From the NCBI RefSeq assembly GCF_900142135.1, contig NZ_FQZU01000028.1, forward strand, positions 1-64,000: a stretch of DNA of 64,000 nt. The letters are read 5' to 3'. Shown here one piece after another: positions 25,895 through 35,332 of the stretch. Below the pieces are notes generated by a model, which saw only the letters and a list, made by a program, of their open reading frames with translations, was not told the origin of the DNA and ran no database searches. Every line of letters starts with the position of its first letter. The first letter of the stretch is position 1. The position numbers were made by a program, and so were the translations under genes. The DNA comes from Desulfatibacillum alkenivorans DSM 16219. GTDB taxonomy: Bacteria > Desulfobacterota > Desulfobacteria > Desulfobacterales > Desulfatibacillaceae.

Positions 25895-26095
25895 TTGGCA
25901 AACGGAACAGTAAAATGGTTTAATGACTCCAAGGGTTATGGTTTTATCGAACGCGAAGAAGGTGGGGATGTGTTTGTTCATTATTCCGCCATTTCCGGCT
26001 CAGGCTTCAAAACCCTTGCAGAAGGGGATCGTGTTAGCTTTGACGTAGAAGAAGGCCAAAAAGGCCCTGCAGCAGCTAACGTAGTCAAGCTGTAA
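25895..26095 (+). CDS. Cold-shock domain protein (CspA family), copy 1
   Basis: This 66-residue single OB-fold protein has both RNA-binding motifs, KGYGFIE (RNP1) and DVFVHY (RNP2), and the usual start [12 protein letters not shown]. It binds single-stranded RNA or DNA and acts as an RNA chaperone. The start codon is TTG at 25895 behind the strong ribosome binding site AGGAGGT. A long A/T-rich leader precedes it, as in CspA-type genes regulated after transcription. A hairpin at 26131 follows. A second copy lies about 300 bases downstream. Confidence 0.93.
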   Translation: MANGTVKWFNDSKGYGFIEREEGGDVFVHYSAISGSGFKTLAEGDRVSFDVEEGQKGPAAANVVKL

Positions 26096-26130
26096 CCAAA
26101 GAGCAGTCGGCCTACAGGCCTGAGAAATAA

Positions 26131-26163
26131 GGCGCCTCTCTTTCCCGGGAGGCGCCCTCTTTC
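26131..26163 (+). terminator. Possible terminator after cold-shock gene 1
   Basis: GGCGCCTC (26131-26138) pairs perfectly with GAGGCGCC (26149-26156), followed by CTCTTT. The T run is short, so this may be a weak terminator or a stabilising 3' hairpin. Confidence 0.55.
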
Positions 26164-26396
26164 CAATTCAGCCGCAACGGCTTTCGATTGATGTGCTCAA
26201 ACCTGCAAACATTTCCGGACTTGATGTTTGCCCGCACCCTATGACGTTTTCCAGACGCCGCCCATTCCCCTGGTTCCAAAAGGCTTGCATCCGGATGCTC
26301 CGAGCGAACGAGGCGCACATCTGGCCGTGGTCCGACGATTTTCAACCACGAAAACGATTTTTCGTGCAATTAACAAGTAAGCAGGAGGTTAGTCCC
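26164..26396 (+). other. Leader region of cold-shock gene 2
   Basis: About 230 bases between the hairpin after the first cold-shock gene and the GTG of the second. An open frame runs in phase with the second gene from 26193, but its translation is not cold-shock-like and the GTG at 26397 with AGGAGGT is the natural start. I see no defined promoter. Confidence 0.4.
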
Positions 26397-26597
26397 GTGG
26401 CAAACGGTACAGTAAAGTGGTTTAATGACGCAAAGGGTTATGGTTTTATTGAGCAGGAAGAAGGCGGAGACGTCTTTGTGCACTATACCGCCATAACCGG
26501 AAAAGGCTTTAGAACGCTTGCGGAAGGCGACAGGGTTTCCTTTGATGTGGAGCAAGGTCAAAAAGGGCCTGCGGCGACCAACGTCATTAAATCCTGA
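26397..26597 (+). CDS. Cold-shock domain protein (CspA family), copy 2
   Basis: This 66-residue protein is a close paralogue of the one at 25895, differing at scattered positions while keeping KGYGFIE and DVFVHY. The start is GTG at 26397, preceded by AGGAGGTTAG, so both copies use non-ATG starts with nearly identical ribosome binding sites. It is an RNA chaperone by family. The separate leader and intervening hairpin suggest that the two copies can be expressed independently. Confidence 0.93.
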   Translation: MANGTVKWFNDAKGYGFIEQEEGGDVFVHYTAITGKGFRTLAEGDRVSFDVEQGQKGPAATNVIKS

Positions 26598-26763
26598 TCA
26601 TCCCTAATAGGCGCGGCAACTCAGCGGCAAGCACGCCGGAGCAGGCGAAAGGCGGCCTGCGCTTGTAACACGCCCGGACCGGATTAATACTCAAGCTGAC
26701 AATTAGGGTCGAACCCGCGGCTGAAGACGAGAAACCCTTCAAGCCGGCAGGAGCGGTGCGTCC

Positions 26764-27537
26764 TCACGCTCGGACGGCAAGCCTGGGCAGGCCCCCCAAG
26801 TCTCCAAAGCCGGCCTGGATCAGCGCGCAAGCGGCCAAAGCCGCTGTTTCCGCTCTAAGTATGCGCGGCCCCAGGCCTGCGTGAACCATGCCGGACTCTT
26901 TCAACTGGGCCGCCTCGTGGTCTTCGAATCCCCCTTCCGGGCCAATGACCACCAACACGGACCTGGGTGGGGAGTCTATGCGGGATTGGAGCACCTGCTG
27001 AAAGGGCGTGCGGGATTTTTCCCAAAAAACCACGCCCAGATCGTACTCAGCGGAAATCGCACACAATTCCTCAAAGCTCACAGGCGCATCCACTTCCGGC
27101 AAACGCACCCGTTCGCACTGCTTGACCGCTTCCGCTGCGATCTTTTTCCAGCGCTCCCGCCGATCTTCAGGGTCCTTGACCTTGGGCACGGATCGCGACG
27201 CGTAAAAGGGGCGCCAGCCGTGCATTCCAAGTTCGGTGACTCCCTTTAGCAGCTTGTCCATCTTGCTGGTTTTGATCATGGCCATGGCGAGATCGATCTT
27301 TAATGGGCTTTCCGTGGCCCCTAACCGCCTGTCCTGTATCTCCACCTCCATGTCCCTGGCGCCCGCGGACAGTATTATCCCCTTATATTCCAGGCCGCTG
27401 TTGTCCAGGAGGATGACGGGATCCCCCTTCGCCAGCCTAAGGACTTTTTTAGCGTGCTTTGCGTCCTGGCCCGTAATGAAAGCCCTGTCGCCCGTTATCT
27501 GCTCCGGCTCTATATAAAAACGTCTGATTTCCGCCAT
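26764..27537 (-). CDS. rsmE: 16S rRNA (uracil-1498-N3)-methyltransferase RsmE
   Basis: The 257-residue protein has the N-terminal PUA-like domain (about 1-70, RRFYIEPEQ and HAKKVLRLAKGD) and the C-terminal SPOUT knot with VLVVIGPEGGFEDHEAA and LGPRILRAETAALAA, which bind S-adenosylmethionine. RsmE methylates U1498 of 16S rRNA in the assembled small subunit. ATG 27537 follows AGGAGAAAACGCC. It is a stand-alone minus-strand gene here; in other genomes it often follows prmA, which is not in this window. Confidence 0.93.
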   Translation of the reverse strand: MAEIRRFYIEPEQITGDRAFITGQDAKHAKKVLRLAKGDPVILLDNSGLEYKGIILSAGARDMEVEIQDRRLGATESPLKIDLAMAMIKTSKMDKLLKGVTELGMHGWRPFYASRSVPKVKDPEDRRERWKKIAAEAVKQCERVRLPEVDAPVSFEELCAISAEYDLGVVFWEKSRTPFQQVLQSRIDSPPRSVLVVIGPEGGFEDHEAAQLKESGMVHAGLGPRILRAETAALAACALIQAGFGDLGGLPRLAVRA

Positions 27538-27740
27538 GGCGTTTTCTCCTGTTTTTCCAAGGCAATCATTGACATCACGTGGCTATTGTAATTAAAAGGA
27601 CGACTCGTCGTCCAAAGCCGTGGACGGCGGCCCGCCGGCTTCCGGATTCGTCCGTGCTCGATTGACATTTCCTTAATAACATAAGGGAATTAGAGCATCA
27701 AGGGAAAGGCCGGATCCGGTCGTATATGGCGTTAATTGGC

Positions 27741-27769
27741 TTGACACAGACTATTCTTCTTGCTAAGGT
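27741..27769 (+). promoter_or_regulatory. Possible sigma-70 promoter for the small acidic protein gene
   Basis: TTGACA at 27741-27746 is followed after 17 bases by TAAGGT, a weak -10 match, about 48 bases before the start at 27817. Confidence 0.35.
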
Positions 27770-27816
27770 TCCGAAAATTGTTGTCATATCCGCCAAGAAC
27801 CTACGGAGAGAGGCTT

Positions 27817-28185
27817 ATGGAAGACAGCTACGCCCCTTCTAAGGACAATCGCACTACAAACGACGACTCAAACGGATCCGGAGCTTTCGGCGCTGCAGGC
27901 GACGACGACCTTATGGGCGCCATCGGCATTGACCTGGAATCGGACCTGTCCAATGCGGACGACGTCCTTTTGAGCGACCCCGAAGGAATCATGGAATCGG
28001 AAGCATTCGACTCCTCTGATTTGGATTCGGATGATTACGGTTATTTGGACCCTTATACTATAGGCGCTAATGTAGCCGCTGTAGTACGTCAGCTTGTATC
28101 CCAAAAGATTGATCGCATAATCACGGTCGCTGTGGAACAGGCTGTGGCCAAGGAATTAAGAAGGCTTCAACAGAAGCGTGACTAA
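27817..28185 (+). CDS. Small acidic protein of unknown function
   Basis: The 122-residue product is not recognised. Residues 1-80 are acidic and low-complexity, rich in Asp, Ser and Gly, and probably disordered. The last 45 residues are predicted helical and hydrophobic-patterned: VAAVVRQLVSQKIDRIITVA followed by a basic end, ELRRLQQKRD. An acidic disordered region plus a short oligomerising helix is an organisation seen in scaffold proteins such as PopZ, but I see no sequence match strong enough to claim it. ATG 27817 follows GGAGAGAGG. It is followed by a terminator, so it appears to be a single-gene transcript ahead of valS. Confidence 0.6.
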   Translation: MEDSYAPSKDNRTTNDDSNGSGAFGAAGDDDLMGAIGIDLESDLSNADDVLLSDPEGIMESEAFDSSDLDSDDYGYLDPYTIGANVAAVVRQLVSQKIDRIITVAVEQAVAKELRRLQQKRD

Positions 28186-28217
28186 CGCTTTTTAAATTCC
28201 TACTAGTTTTATGGACT

Positions 28218-28244
28218 GGGGATTAAGCGATTGATCCCCTTTTT
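28218..28244 (+). terminator. Rho-independent terminator between the acidic protein gene and valS
   Basis: GGGGAT (28218-28223) pairs with ATCCCC (28234-28239) around a 10-base loop and is followed by TTTTT. The stem is short but the U run is clear. Confidence 0.55.
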
Positions 28245-28316
28245 CACGTTTAAGGGCAGCTAATATATTATTAAATTCAAAACATTAGCTGCAAATTGCA
28301 GGAGATTAAACACATC

Positions 28317-30983
28317 ATGGATTCCAAACTCGATAAAGGCTATGAGCCCCACGACGTGGAGGCGCACTGGTACGCATTCTGGGAGTCGGAAGGACTTTTC
28401 GCCGCCAAGGAAGAAGGCGGGGACGACACATACTCCATCGTCATCCCTCCGCCCAATGTAACCGGCGTGCTCCACATGGGCCATGCACTGAACGTCACCT
28501 TGCAGGACATCCTGTGCCGGTACCGCCGCTCAAAAGGAGACAACGTCCTGTGGATGCCGGGAACCGACCATGCAGGCATCGCCACCCAGAACGTGGTGGA
28601 GCGGCAACTGGCCTCGGAAGGCACGGACAGGCATCAGGTAGGCAGGGAGGCCTTTATCGAAAGAGTATGGGAATGGCGCAAACAATACGGCGGCGCCATC
28701 ATCAACCAGCTCAAACGCCTGGGCGCTTCCTGCGACTGGGACCGGGAGCGGTTCACCATGGACGAAGGCCTGTCCAGGGCCGTCCGCAAGGTTTTCGTGG
28801 ACCTCTACGACCAGGGCCTGATCTACCGGGGCGACTACATCATTAACTGGTGCCCCCGGTGCCATACCGCCCTGGCCGACCTGGAAGTGGAGCACGAACA
28901 AACCGACGGCAAGCTCTACCAAATCCTGTATCCCTTTGTGGACCAGGAAGGCGGACTGATCGTGGCCACCACCCGGCCGGAAACCATGCTGGGCGACACG
29001 GCGGTGGCCATCAACCCCAAAGACGAACGGTATGAGGACCTGACCGCCGAAAAGGTCATGCTGCCCATCATGAACCGGGAAATCCCCATCGTGAAGGACT
29101 CCTACGTGGACCTGAAGTTCGGCACAGGCGCCCTGAAAGTCACCCCGGCCCATGACGTGAACGACTTTGAAATCGGCCTGCGCCACGATCTGCCCAGGGT
29201 CAAGGTTATCGGGGAAGACGGCTGCATGACCGCCGAAGCCGGCGAGTTCGAAGGCATGGACCGCTTTGAATGCCGCAAGGCCATCGTGGCAAAACTGGAT
29301 GAAATGGGGCTGTTGAAAAAGGTCGAGCCCCACGATCACGGCGTGGGCCAGTGCTACCGCTGCAAAACCACGGTGGAGCCCAATCTGAGCAAGCAATGGT
29401 TCGTAAAGGCCGGCCCCCTGGCTGAAAAAGCCATCAAGGCCGTGGAATCCAAAAAGACCCGGATCGTGCCTGAAGTGTGGGAAAAAACCTACTTTGAATG
29501 GCTCTACAACATCCGGGACTGGTGCATCTCCCGCCAAATCTGGTGGGGCCACAGAATCCCGGCCTGGACCTGTCAGGACTGCGGTGAAGTTATGGTTCGC
29601 CTGGAGGACCCCGAAAAATGCCCCTGCGGATCCGCCAATCTGCAGCAGGAATCCGACGTTCTGGACACTTGGTTCAGTTCGGCGCTTTGGCCCTTCTCCA
29701 CCATGGGTTGGCCGGATCAGACCGAACTGCTTAAAGCCTACTATCCCACGTCGGTGCTCATCACCGGATTTGACATCCTGTTTTTCTGGGTCGCCCGCAT
29801 GATGATGATGGGCCTCCAGTTCATGGATGAAGTTCCCTTTAAGGACGTGTACATCCACGCCCTGGTGCGGGATGAGAACGGCGAAAAGATGAGCAAGTCC
29901 AAGGGGAACGTTATCGATCCTCTGGAAGTCATCGAATCCCAGGGCACGGATGCATTCCGGTTCACCCTGGCTTCTTTTGCGGCCATGGGCCGGGATATCA
30001 AGCTGTCCGTCAAGCGCATTGAGGGTTACCGCCACTTTATCAATAAAATATGGAACGCCGCCCGGTTTACCCTGACCAACGTGGAAAACAACCCGGACGC
30101 CGCCGCCAAGGCTTCCAAGTCCACGGCCATACCGGACCGGTGGATTCTCTCCCGCCTTAATCAGGTCATCCTGCAGGTGGAGGCAGACCTGGAGGCCTAC
30201 CAGTTCAGCAGCGCCGCCAACATTCTTTATAAGTTCATGTGGCACGAATTCTGCGATTGGTACCTGGAAGCCATTAAGCCCATACTATACAGGGAAGGGG
30301 CGGAAGAAGAACGCAACGCAACCGTGGCGACCCTGCAAAGGGTGTTGAACGACGCCCTTGTTCTGCTGCATCCTTTCATCCCCTTTGTGACCGAGGAAAT
30401 CTGGCATCACATGCCGGGAGCCGAAGGCTCCATTATGAAGGCCCCCTACCCCGCGGCTGTTGATGAGGCCGTCGGCCTGGGTCCGGATAAGGACGCGGAA
30501 AAGGAAATGGAGCTGGTTATGGCGGCGGTCACCGCGGTGAGGAATATCCGCGGCGAAATGAACATCCCGCCCAACCAGGCCCTGGCCGCTATTATCGAGC
30601 CTACGGACGATTTCGCCAAGGAAGCCCTCGCCAGGGAAAGCGGCCTGGTTTCCAATCTGGCGCGCTTGTCCTCCCTGGAAGTGGGAGGCAAACGGCCCAA
30701 GGGCGCGGCCACGGCGGTTGTGGACGGAGCCTCCGTGTACGTCCTTTTGGAGGGCGTCATCGACCTGGACAAGGAAGAAGCCCGCCTGGAAAAGGAAATC
30801 GCCAAACTCACCAAGGAATTGGTGAAGCTGGATAAAAAACTCAATAACGAGGATTTCCTGGCCAAAGCTCCCGACAACGTCGTCGAAAAGGTCCGCGGAC
30901 AGCAGGCTGAAATGACGGAAAAACGGGAACATCTGGAATCGAATCTGGAAAAGGTGCGTGAAATTCATGGCGACCAAGGATAA
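28317..30983 (+). CDS. valS: Valyl-tRNA synthetase
   Basis: The 888-residue class I synthetase has the HIGH motif in PPNVTGVLHMGHAL, an editing (CP1) domain, and the KMSKS loop GEKMSKSKGN, with the C-terminal coiled coil (LDKEEARLEKEIAKLTKEL) typical of bacterial ValS. It charges tRNA-Val and edits threonyl mischarges. A cysteine-containing insert, CQDCGEVMVRLEDPEKCPCG, suits a zinc knuckle. ATG 28317 is used; the ribosome binding site GGAG is about 12 bases upstream, a long spacing, and an in-frame TTG at 28296 overlaps it. The 3' end overlaps nadC by 17 bases. Confidence 0.97.
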   Translation: MDSKLDKGYEPHDVEAHWYAFWESEGLFAAKEEGGDDTYSIVIPPPNVTGVLHMGHALNVTLQDILCRYRRSKGDNVLWMPGTDHAGIATQNVVERQLASEGTDRHQVGREAFIERVWEWRKQYGGAIINQLKRLGASCDWDRERFTMDEGLSRAVRKVFVDLYDQGLIYRGDYIINWCPRCHTALADLEVEHEQTDGKLYQILYPFVDQEGGLIVATTRPETMLGDTAVAINPKDERYEDLTAEKVMLPIMNREIPIVKDSYVDLKFGTGALKVTPAHDVNDFEIGLRHDLPRVKVIGEDGCMTAEAGEFEGMDRFECRKAIVAKLDEMGLLKKVEPHDHGVGQCYRCKTTVEPNLSKQWFVKAGPLAEKAIKAVESKKTRIVPEVWEKTYFEWLYNIRDWCISRQIWWGHRIPAWTCQDCGEVMVRLEDPEKCPCGSANLQQESDVLDTWFSSALWPFSTMGWPDQTELLKAYYPTSVLITGFDILFFWVARMMMMGLQFMDEVPFKDVYIHALVRDENGEKMSKSKGNVIDPLEVIESQGTDAFRFTLASFAAMGRDIKLSVKRIEGYRHFINKIWNAARFTLTNVENNPDAAAKASKSTAIPDRWILSRLNQVILQVEADLEAYQFSSAANILYKFMWHEFCDWYLEAIKPILYREGAEEERNATVATLQRVLNDALVLLHPFIPFVTEEIWHHMPGAEGSIMKAPYPAAVDEAVGLGPDKDAEKEMELVMAAVTAVRNIRGEMNIPPNQALAAIIEPTDDFAKEALARESGLVSNLARLSSLEVGGKRPKGAATAVVDGASVYVLLEGVIDLDKEEARLEKEIAKLTKELVKLDKKLNNEDFLAKAPDNVVEKVRGQQAEMTEKREHLESNLEKVREIHGDQG

Positions 30984-31857
30984 CAATTCCGCTCCGGCCC
31001 CGGACGCATGGCGTCCGGGGCTGGAAGTCTCCGGCATCGTCACAAGGCTTGTAGCCCTCGCCCTGGAAGAGGACCTGGCCACAGGAGACATCACCACCGA
31101 CCCCATCGTGCCGCCGGATCGCAAGGGCGAAGCCGTTATCAAAGCCAAGGAAGACCTCCTTGTGGCGGGCATGGACATGGTGCGCATTGTCTTTGACGCC
31201 GTGGACCCGGAAATCCGCATCGACGTCCTGACTCCCGACGGCGCCCGCGCCAGGCCAGGGGACACCATGGCCAGGCTTTCGGGCAGGCTGCGCCCCTTGC
31301 TGTGGGGCGAAAGGACTGCCCTGAACTTTCTCCAAAGGCTTTGCGGAATCGCCACCCACACCCATGCCCACGTGCAGGAGGCCAATGGCCTGGACGTGAA
31401 ACTGGTGGACACCAGAAAAACCACCCCGGGCTGGAGGCTGCTGGAAAAATACGCCGTGAGAGTCGGCGGCGCATCCAATCACCGCATGGGGCTTTTTGAC
31501 GGCGTCCTGATCAAGGACAATCACATCGTGGCGGCGGGCGGCATCGCCCAGGCGGTGGCCCTGGCTCGTAAAGGCGCTCCTCATATGGTGCGCATCGAGG
31601 TGGAGGCGGCTTCCATGGATGAAGTGCAGGAAGCGCTTGACGCAAAAGCGGACGTAATCATGTTGGATAATATGAACCCGGACCAAATCAGCCAGGCCGT
31701 CCAATTGATAGCGGGAAAGGCCCTGGTGGAGGTTTCCGGAGGCATAAAAAAAGAGACCATCCGCACGATGGCCCGGACCGGCGTTGACATCCTGTCGTGC
31801 GGGGCCCTGACCCACGGCGCACGAGCTGTGGACATCAGCATGAAAATTACGGTATAA
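30967..31857 (+). CDS. nadC: Nicotinate-nucleotide pyrophosphorylase (carboxylating)
   Basis: The 296-residue protein is quinolinate phosphoribosyltransferase, which makes nicotinate mononucleotide from quinolinate and PRPP in NAD synthesis. Family motifs include EEDLATGDITT, VDTRKTTPGWRLLEKYAV, NHRMGLFDGVLIKDNH and VEVSGGI, covering the substrate-binding arginines, lysines and acidic residues. The start is ATG 30967 inside the end of valS (GTG 30958 is also in frame), so translation is probably coupled to valS. nadA and nadB are not in this window. The N-terminus is somewhat long and Pro/Ala-rich. Confidence 0.93.
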   Translation: MATKDNNSAPAPDAWRPGLEVSGIVTRLVALALEEDLATGDITTDPIVPPDRKGEAVIKAKEDLLVAGMDMVRIVFDAVDPEIRIDVLTPDGARARPGDTMARLSGRLRPLLWGERTALNFLQRLCGIATHTHAHVQEANGLDVKLVDTRKTTPGWRLLEKYAVRVGGASNHRMGLFDGVLIKDNHIVAAGGIAQAVALARKGAPHMVRIEVEAASMDEVQEALDAKADVIMLDNMNPDQISQAVQLIAGKALVEVSGGIKKETIRTMARTGVDILSCGALTHGARAVDISMKITV

Positions 31858-31943
31858 AGCAACGAGAGACCGCTTACAAGCTACCCTGACCCGGGATTGC
31901 GCCGTCCTTCCGAGCCGGCGCCTGAAAAAAAATCGAGTGATCC

Positions 31944-34001
31944 ATGTTCCAGGTCGAAAAGACAAAAACCATCATCCTTGAAGAAGACAATAGCACGTCT
32001 TCCCCCAAACAATCGGACAAGCCTCGTCCTGAAACCACCAAACTCGACGTCGTCAATTTCTTTTTGAACCTGTACAGAAAGCAGATAGGCGCCCCGCCCT
32101 CCTGCATGGGAAAATACACGGCCCTCGACTCGGACGCCCACGGCCCGGAATCCCTGTATGAACTCAAAGTGAGAATCGGAGAAGACGTCCACACCCGGCG
32201 CATGACCATCACGCCCCTGGGCGAGGACACGGGCAGCCGCAGCAAGTGCTTTTTCGTCATCTACGACGTGCACATGGTCCTCAAAATTCCCCCCATGGAG
32301 CAGAACAATCTCCAGGAGTATATCGAAAGCATACGCCGGGACGCCAAAATCGTGGACCGCCTGGCGCCAAGGGAATGCATCGTCCCCAGGGTTTCCGTTA
32401 TCCTGAAAATGATCCGCACCTTTGACGATACGGAAGACCTTTCGCCCATGCAGTTTGAGGAGGTCTACATCAAATGGCTCATGGAGGATCCCCGGACTCA
32501 GGAATTCCTGAAAATCAACGGGTCCTTCGTTTATTTTATGGATCTGGCGAAATACTACTTCCTGGGAGGCATCGTCGCTAAAATGCAGGGCGATAAAGAC
32601 AGGAACGCCCAGGAAATTTTAGGCCACCATGATCTGATTTGGGAAATCGACGATTTTGAAGGCCGTTACGGATACCAGTTCGCATCCCTTTGCGAAGACC
32701 TCCAGCACCTATACGGCAAATGCCGCGCCGCTGCCAGCGCCGTCCTGATCCGGCACAAACTGGCCAACGCGGTCCAGGATTACCGGATACGCAACTGGTT
32801 TCTCATCCATCTGGCGGGAAGAACCGTCAAGGCCGAGGATGCGGACGGCAATGCCAAAATTCTGGACGACTTAAACAAAGCCCTCAACGAATTGATGGAG
32901 GAAGAGGCTTCCACGGTCAACGCGTACCGGAAAATGATCAAGGAATACATCAGGGAAAAGATGTTTTTCCGGAACAAGCCCCAGATGGAAACCATCATCG
33001 TCAACCTCCTGGAGCTTCTCGCATGGCTGCGCACCTCCAAAGTGTCCATCAGGGACTTGAAGCCGGACAATCTCCTGGTGGCCGGCAACCCCGACAACTA
33101 CCCTTATTTTTTAACCAACGCCGGGGAATATAATATCGGCCTCATCGACGTGGAAACCGCGGCTGATTTCTCCGGCGGCGAGCCCGGATCCATGGAGCAG
33201 CCGCTTTTGGGCGGCACCCCCAATTACGCCACGCCAAGCCACCTTTTCGCCAATGAAATCATTGCCCTGGCCTGGGGCGACGTGGGCCGCATGCTCCATT
33301 ACCAGGATTGGCAAGCCACCTTGGGCATGATCTATCGCGTCGCTACGGGCAAAACCTTGTTTCCCAAAACAGGCAAAATCCTGCCCAAGCTGCCCAAGAT
33401 GTTCAGCCAGGCGCCCAAGGGAAAAACCCCTCTGGACCTGATCAAGGAAACAAGCAAATTGTTCTGGCAGTCGGCCATGGCGGAGTTTGACGCCAAGCGC
33501 CAGCAAAAGGAAGAGGCGCTGCGCACTTTGAAGATTACTCTGGATGAAACCGCCGTGGTCATGCTGCAGGAAGAGCTCGCTATTGAAAGCGAAATTGTGC
33601 TTGAGGCTTTGAAAGCAAGAATACTCAATCAAAAAATATACACCAGCAAAGACGCCAAGAAAAAACTTTTCGCCGCTTCCGCCAAAAGCCTGAACCAGCA
33701 AAAAGTGCGGCTTGCAAATACTCCGGACGGCAATGCAGCCCAAACCAGGGTCAAGCGCCAGGCGCTTAAGCTGTTCGGCGATCTGGAGCGCATGAAAAAC
33801 CACCTCGCCCGTCTGGCATGGGCGCAGAAACAGCTTGCCAAACCGACGCCCGCCTTTTCGGTTTTTGAGATTATGGGCATCCTGTTTGACGCTCTCATCG
33901 TCACCATGCATAAGCCGGACTGGCCCGATCTTACGGGCGGCGACGTAGGCGCCTTCGGCCAGACAGGCAAGGACGCCACCTACCAGCATGCGACTATATA
34001 A
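31944..34001 (+). CDS. Divergent protein-kinase-like protein with large interlobe insertion
   Basis: The 685-residue protein is not a known family to me, but shows a protein kinase skeleton. MVLKIPP near 113 resembles the N-lobe VAIK lysine. SIRDLKPDNLL (catalytic Asp about 371, with Lys and Asn in place) is a clear catalytic loop. LIDVETA (Asp about 402) sits where DFG belongs, and GGTPNYATPSHLF (about 424) where the GTxxYMAPE loop lies. Between the lobes are about 250 extra residues, mostly helical, and a coiled-coil tail of about 180 residues follows. The key catalytic residues are kept, so activity is plausible. No membrane helix or signal peptide is seen, so it should be cytoplasmic. The start ATG has a weak ribosome binding site. 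Confidence 0.65.
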   Translation: MFQVEKTKTIILEEDNSTSSPKQSDKPRPETTKLDVVNFFLNLYRKQIGAPPSCMGKYTALDSDAHGPESLYELKVRIGEDVHTRRMTITPLGEDTGSRSKCFFVIYDVHMVLKIPPMEQNNLQEYIESIRRDAKIVDRLAPRECIVPRVSVILKMIRTFDDTEDLSPMQFEEVYIKWLMEDPRTQEFLKINGSFVYFMDLAKYYFLGGIVAKMQGDKDRNAQEILGHHDLIWEIDDFEGRYGYQFASLCEDLQHLYGKCRAAASAVLIRHKLANAVQDYRIRNWFLIHLAGRTVKAEDADGNAKILDDLNKALNELMEEEASTVNAYRKMIKEYIREKMFFRNKPQMETIIVNLLELLAWLRTSKVSIRDLKPDNLLVAGNPDNYPYFLTNAGEYNIGLIDVETAADFSGGEPGSMEQPLLGGTPNYATPSHLFANEIIALAWGDVGRMLHYQDWQATLGMIYRVATGKTLFPKTGKILPKLPKMFSQAPKGKTPLDLIKETSKLFWQSAMAEFDAKRQQKEEALRTLKITLDETAVVMLQEELAIESEIVLEALKARILNQKIYTSKDAKKKLFAASAKSLNQQKVRLANTPDGNAAQTRVKRQALKLFGDLERMKNHLARLAWAQKQLAKPTPAFSVFEIMGILFDALIVTMHKPDWPDLTGGDVGAFGQTGKDATYQHATI

Positions 34002-34158
34002 AATCTCCCGGCGCCGTCAGCATGGAATACATCTTGCATAACTTCCGGTGCATTTGCGCACTCATAATGACGCCAATAAACTTGGCGCCATGCTCTGGTC
34101 CAAAGGATTTACCATAAAAATATAACCGGTTGGATCCACTTGTCGTCGTGAGGCCGCT

Positions 34159-35313
34159 ATGCAAAAGGTTAAACTCCCGTCCCATGCATTAATTGCCGCC
34201 TTGATCATCTCCGCCTTGCTGTTTCCGGCGCCGGCGGCCTTGGCCGGGACGGCGCCCAAGACAAACAACGGCGTCAAGTGGCGCATCGGGTATTTGGAAG
34301 GCGGCCCCTGGCCCGACTACTACGAAAGCCTGCTTGAAACCGCCATAGGCCTTTCCGAACTGGGGTGGATGGAAAAATTCGCCCCCCCCAAGCACGGGAG
34401 GCCCGACGACGCCAGGGCCTTGTGGCTATGGCTGGCCCGCACTATTAAAAGCCCCTATCTGGAATTTGCAGAGGATGCCTTCTGGTCCTCAAATTGGGAG
34501 GACGAGGCCAGGGAGACGAACCGTCTTGCCTGCATAAAAGCGCTGCACGAACGAAAAGTGGATCTCATCATGGCTATGGGAACCTGGGCCGGCCTGGACC
34601 TGACCAACAACAAGCACAGCGTCCCCACCATAGTCATGTCCTCCACGGATCCCATTCAGGCGGGAATCATCAAAAGCGCCAAGGACTCGGGCTTCGACCA
34701 TGTAACGGTGGAATGCGACCCGACCCGCTATCTGCGGCAAATCCGCCTGTTCCACGACATTATTCAATTCAAAAGGCTGGGTTACGTGTGTGAAGACTCG
34801 CCCGAAGCCAAGGCCTACTCCAATGAACAAGACTTAAAAACAGTGGCCAAAGAACGAGGCTTTGAACTGGTGGACTGCTATACCCCTGATACCAACGTCT
34901 CAGAGGAAAAGGCCGTTCAGGGTTATTTAAAATGCCTGGAAAAAATCGCTCCGGAGATTGACGCCTTTTATTTTAGCGCCCATCAAGGAGCGGCGCCGGA
35001 AAATATGCATAAAGTCCTGGCTCCGCTCATGGAGCATAAGATACCCACCTGGTCCAATTGGGGAATGGTCTGCGTGAAAACCGGCGCCCTTATGAGCGTG
35101 GGAAGAAAGAATTTTAGAGAGTACGGGGCGTTTTACGCCAAAGATATCGCCTTGATATTTAACGGCGCCAAACCCAGGGATTTGAATCAGGTCATGAAAG
35201 AAGAACTGACCCTGGCCATTAACCTTGAGACCGCCAGGATCATTGGTTACAAGCCTCCGAAAAATCTTTTAAAAATCGCAGAATTTGTTTTCAATGATAT
35301 CGAAACCCCATGA
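34159..35313 (+). CDS. Periplasmic ABC_sub_bind-family ligand-binding protein
   Basis: The 384-residue protein has a signal peptide ending near FPAPAALAG and a periplasmic-binding fold of the ABC_sub_bind (PF04392) type: IGYLEGGPWPDYYESLLETA at the start, VDLIMAMGTWAGLDLTNNKH in the middle and a domain ending near GRKNFREYGAFYAKDIALI. Such proteins bind amino acids or other small molecules. No permease or ATPase gene adjoins it; instead the next gene, 19 bases on, is a membrane hybrid histidine kinase, so it may be the sensory ligand-binding partner of that kinase. The partnership is inferred from gene order only. Confidence 0.78.
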   Translation: MQKVKLPSHALIAALIISALLFPAPAALAGTAPKTNNGVKWRIGYLEGGPWPDYYESLLETAIGLSELGWMEKFAPPKHGRPDDARALWLWLARTIKSPYLEFAEDAFWSSNWEDEARETNRLACIKALHERKVDLIMAMGTWAGLDLTNNKHSVPTIVMSSTDPIQAGIIKSAKDSGFDHVTVECDPTRYLRQIRLFHDIIQFKRLGYVCEDSPEAKAYSNEQDLKTVAKERGFELVDCYTPDTNVSEEKAVQGYLKCLEKIAPEIDAFYFSAHQGAAPENMHKVLAPLMEHKIPTWSNWGMVCVKTGALMSVGRKNFREYGAFYAKDIALIFNGAKPRDLNQVMKEELTLAINLETARIIGYKPPKNLLKIAEFVFNDIETP

Positions 35314-35332
35314 CGGAGCCATTCGACTTTTA

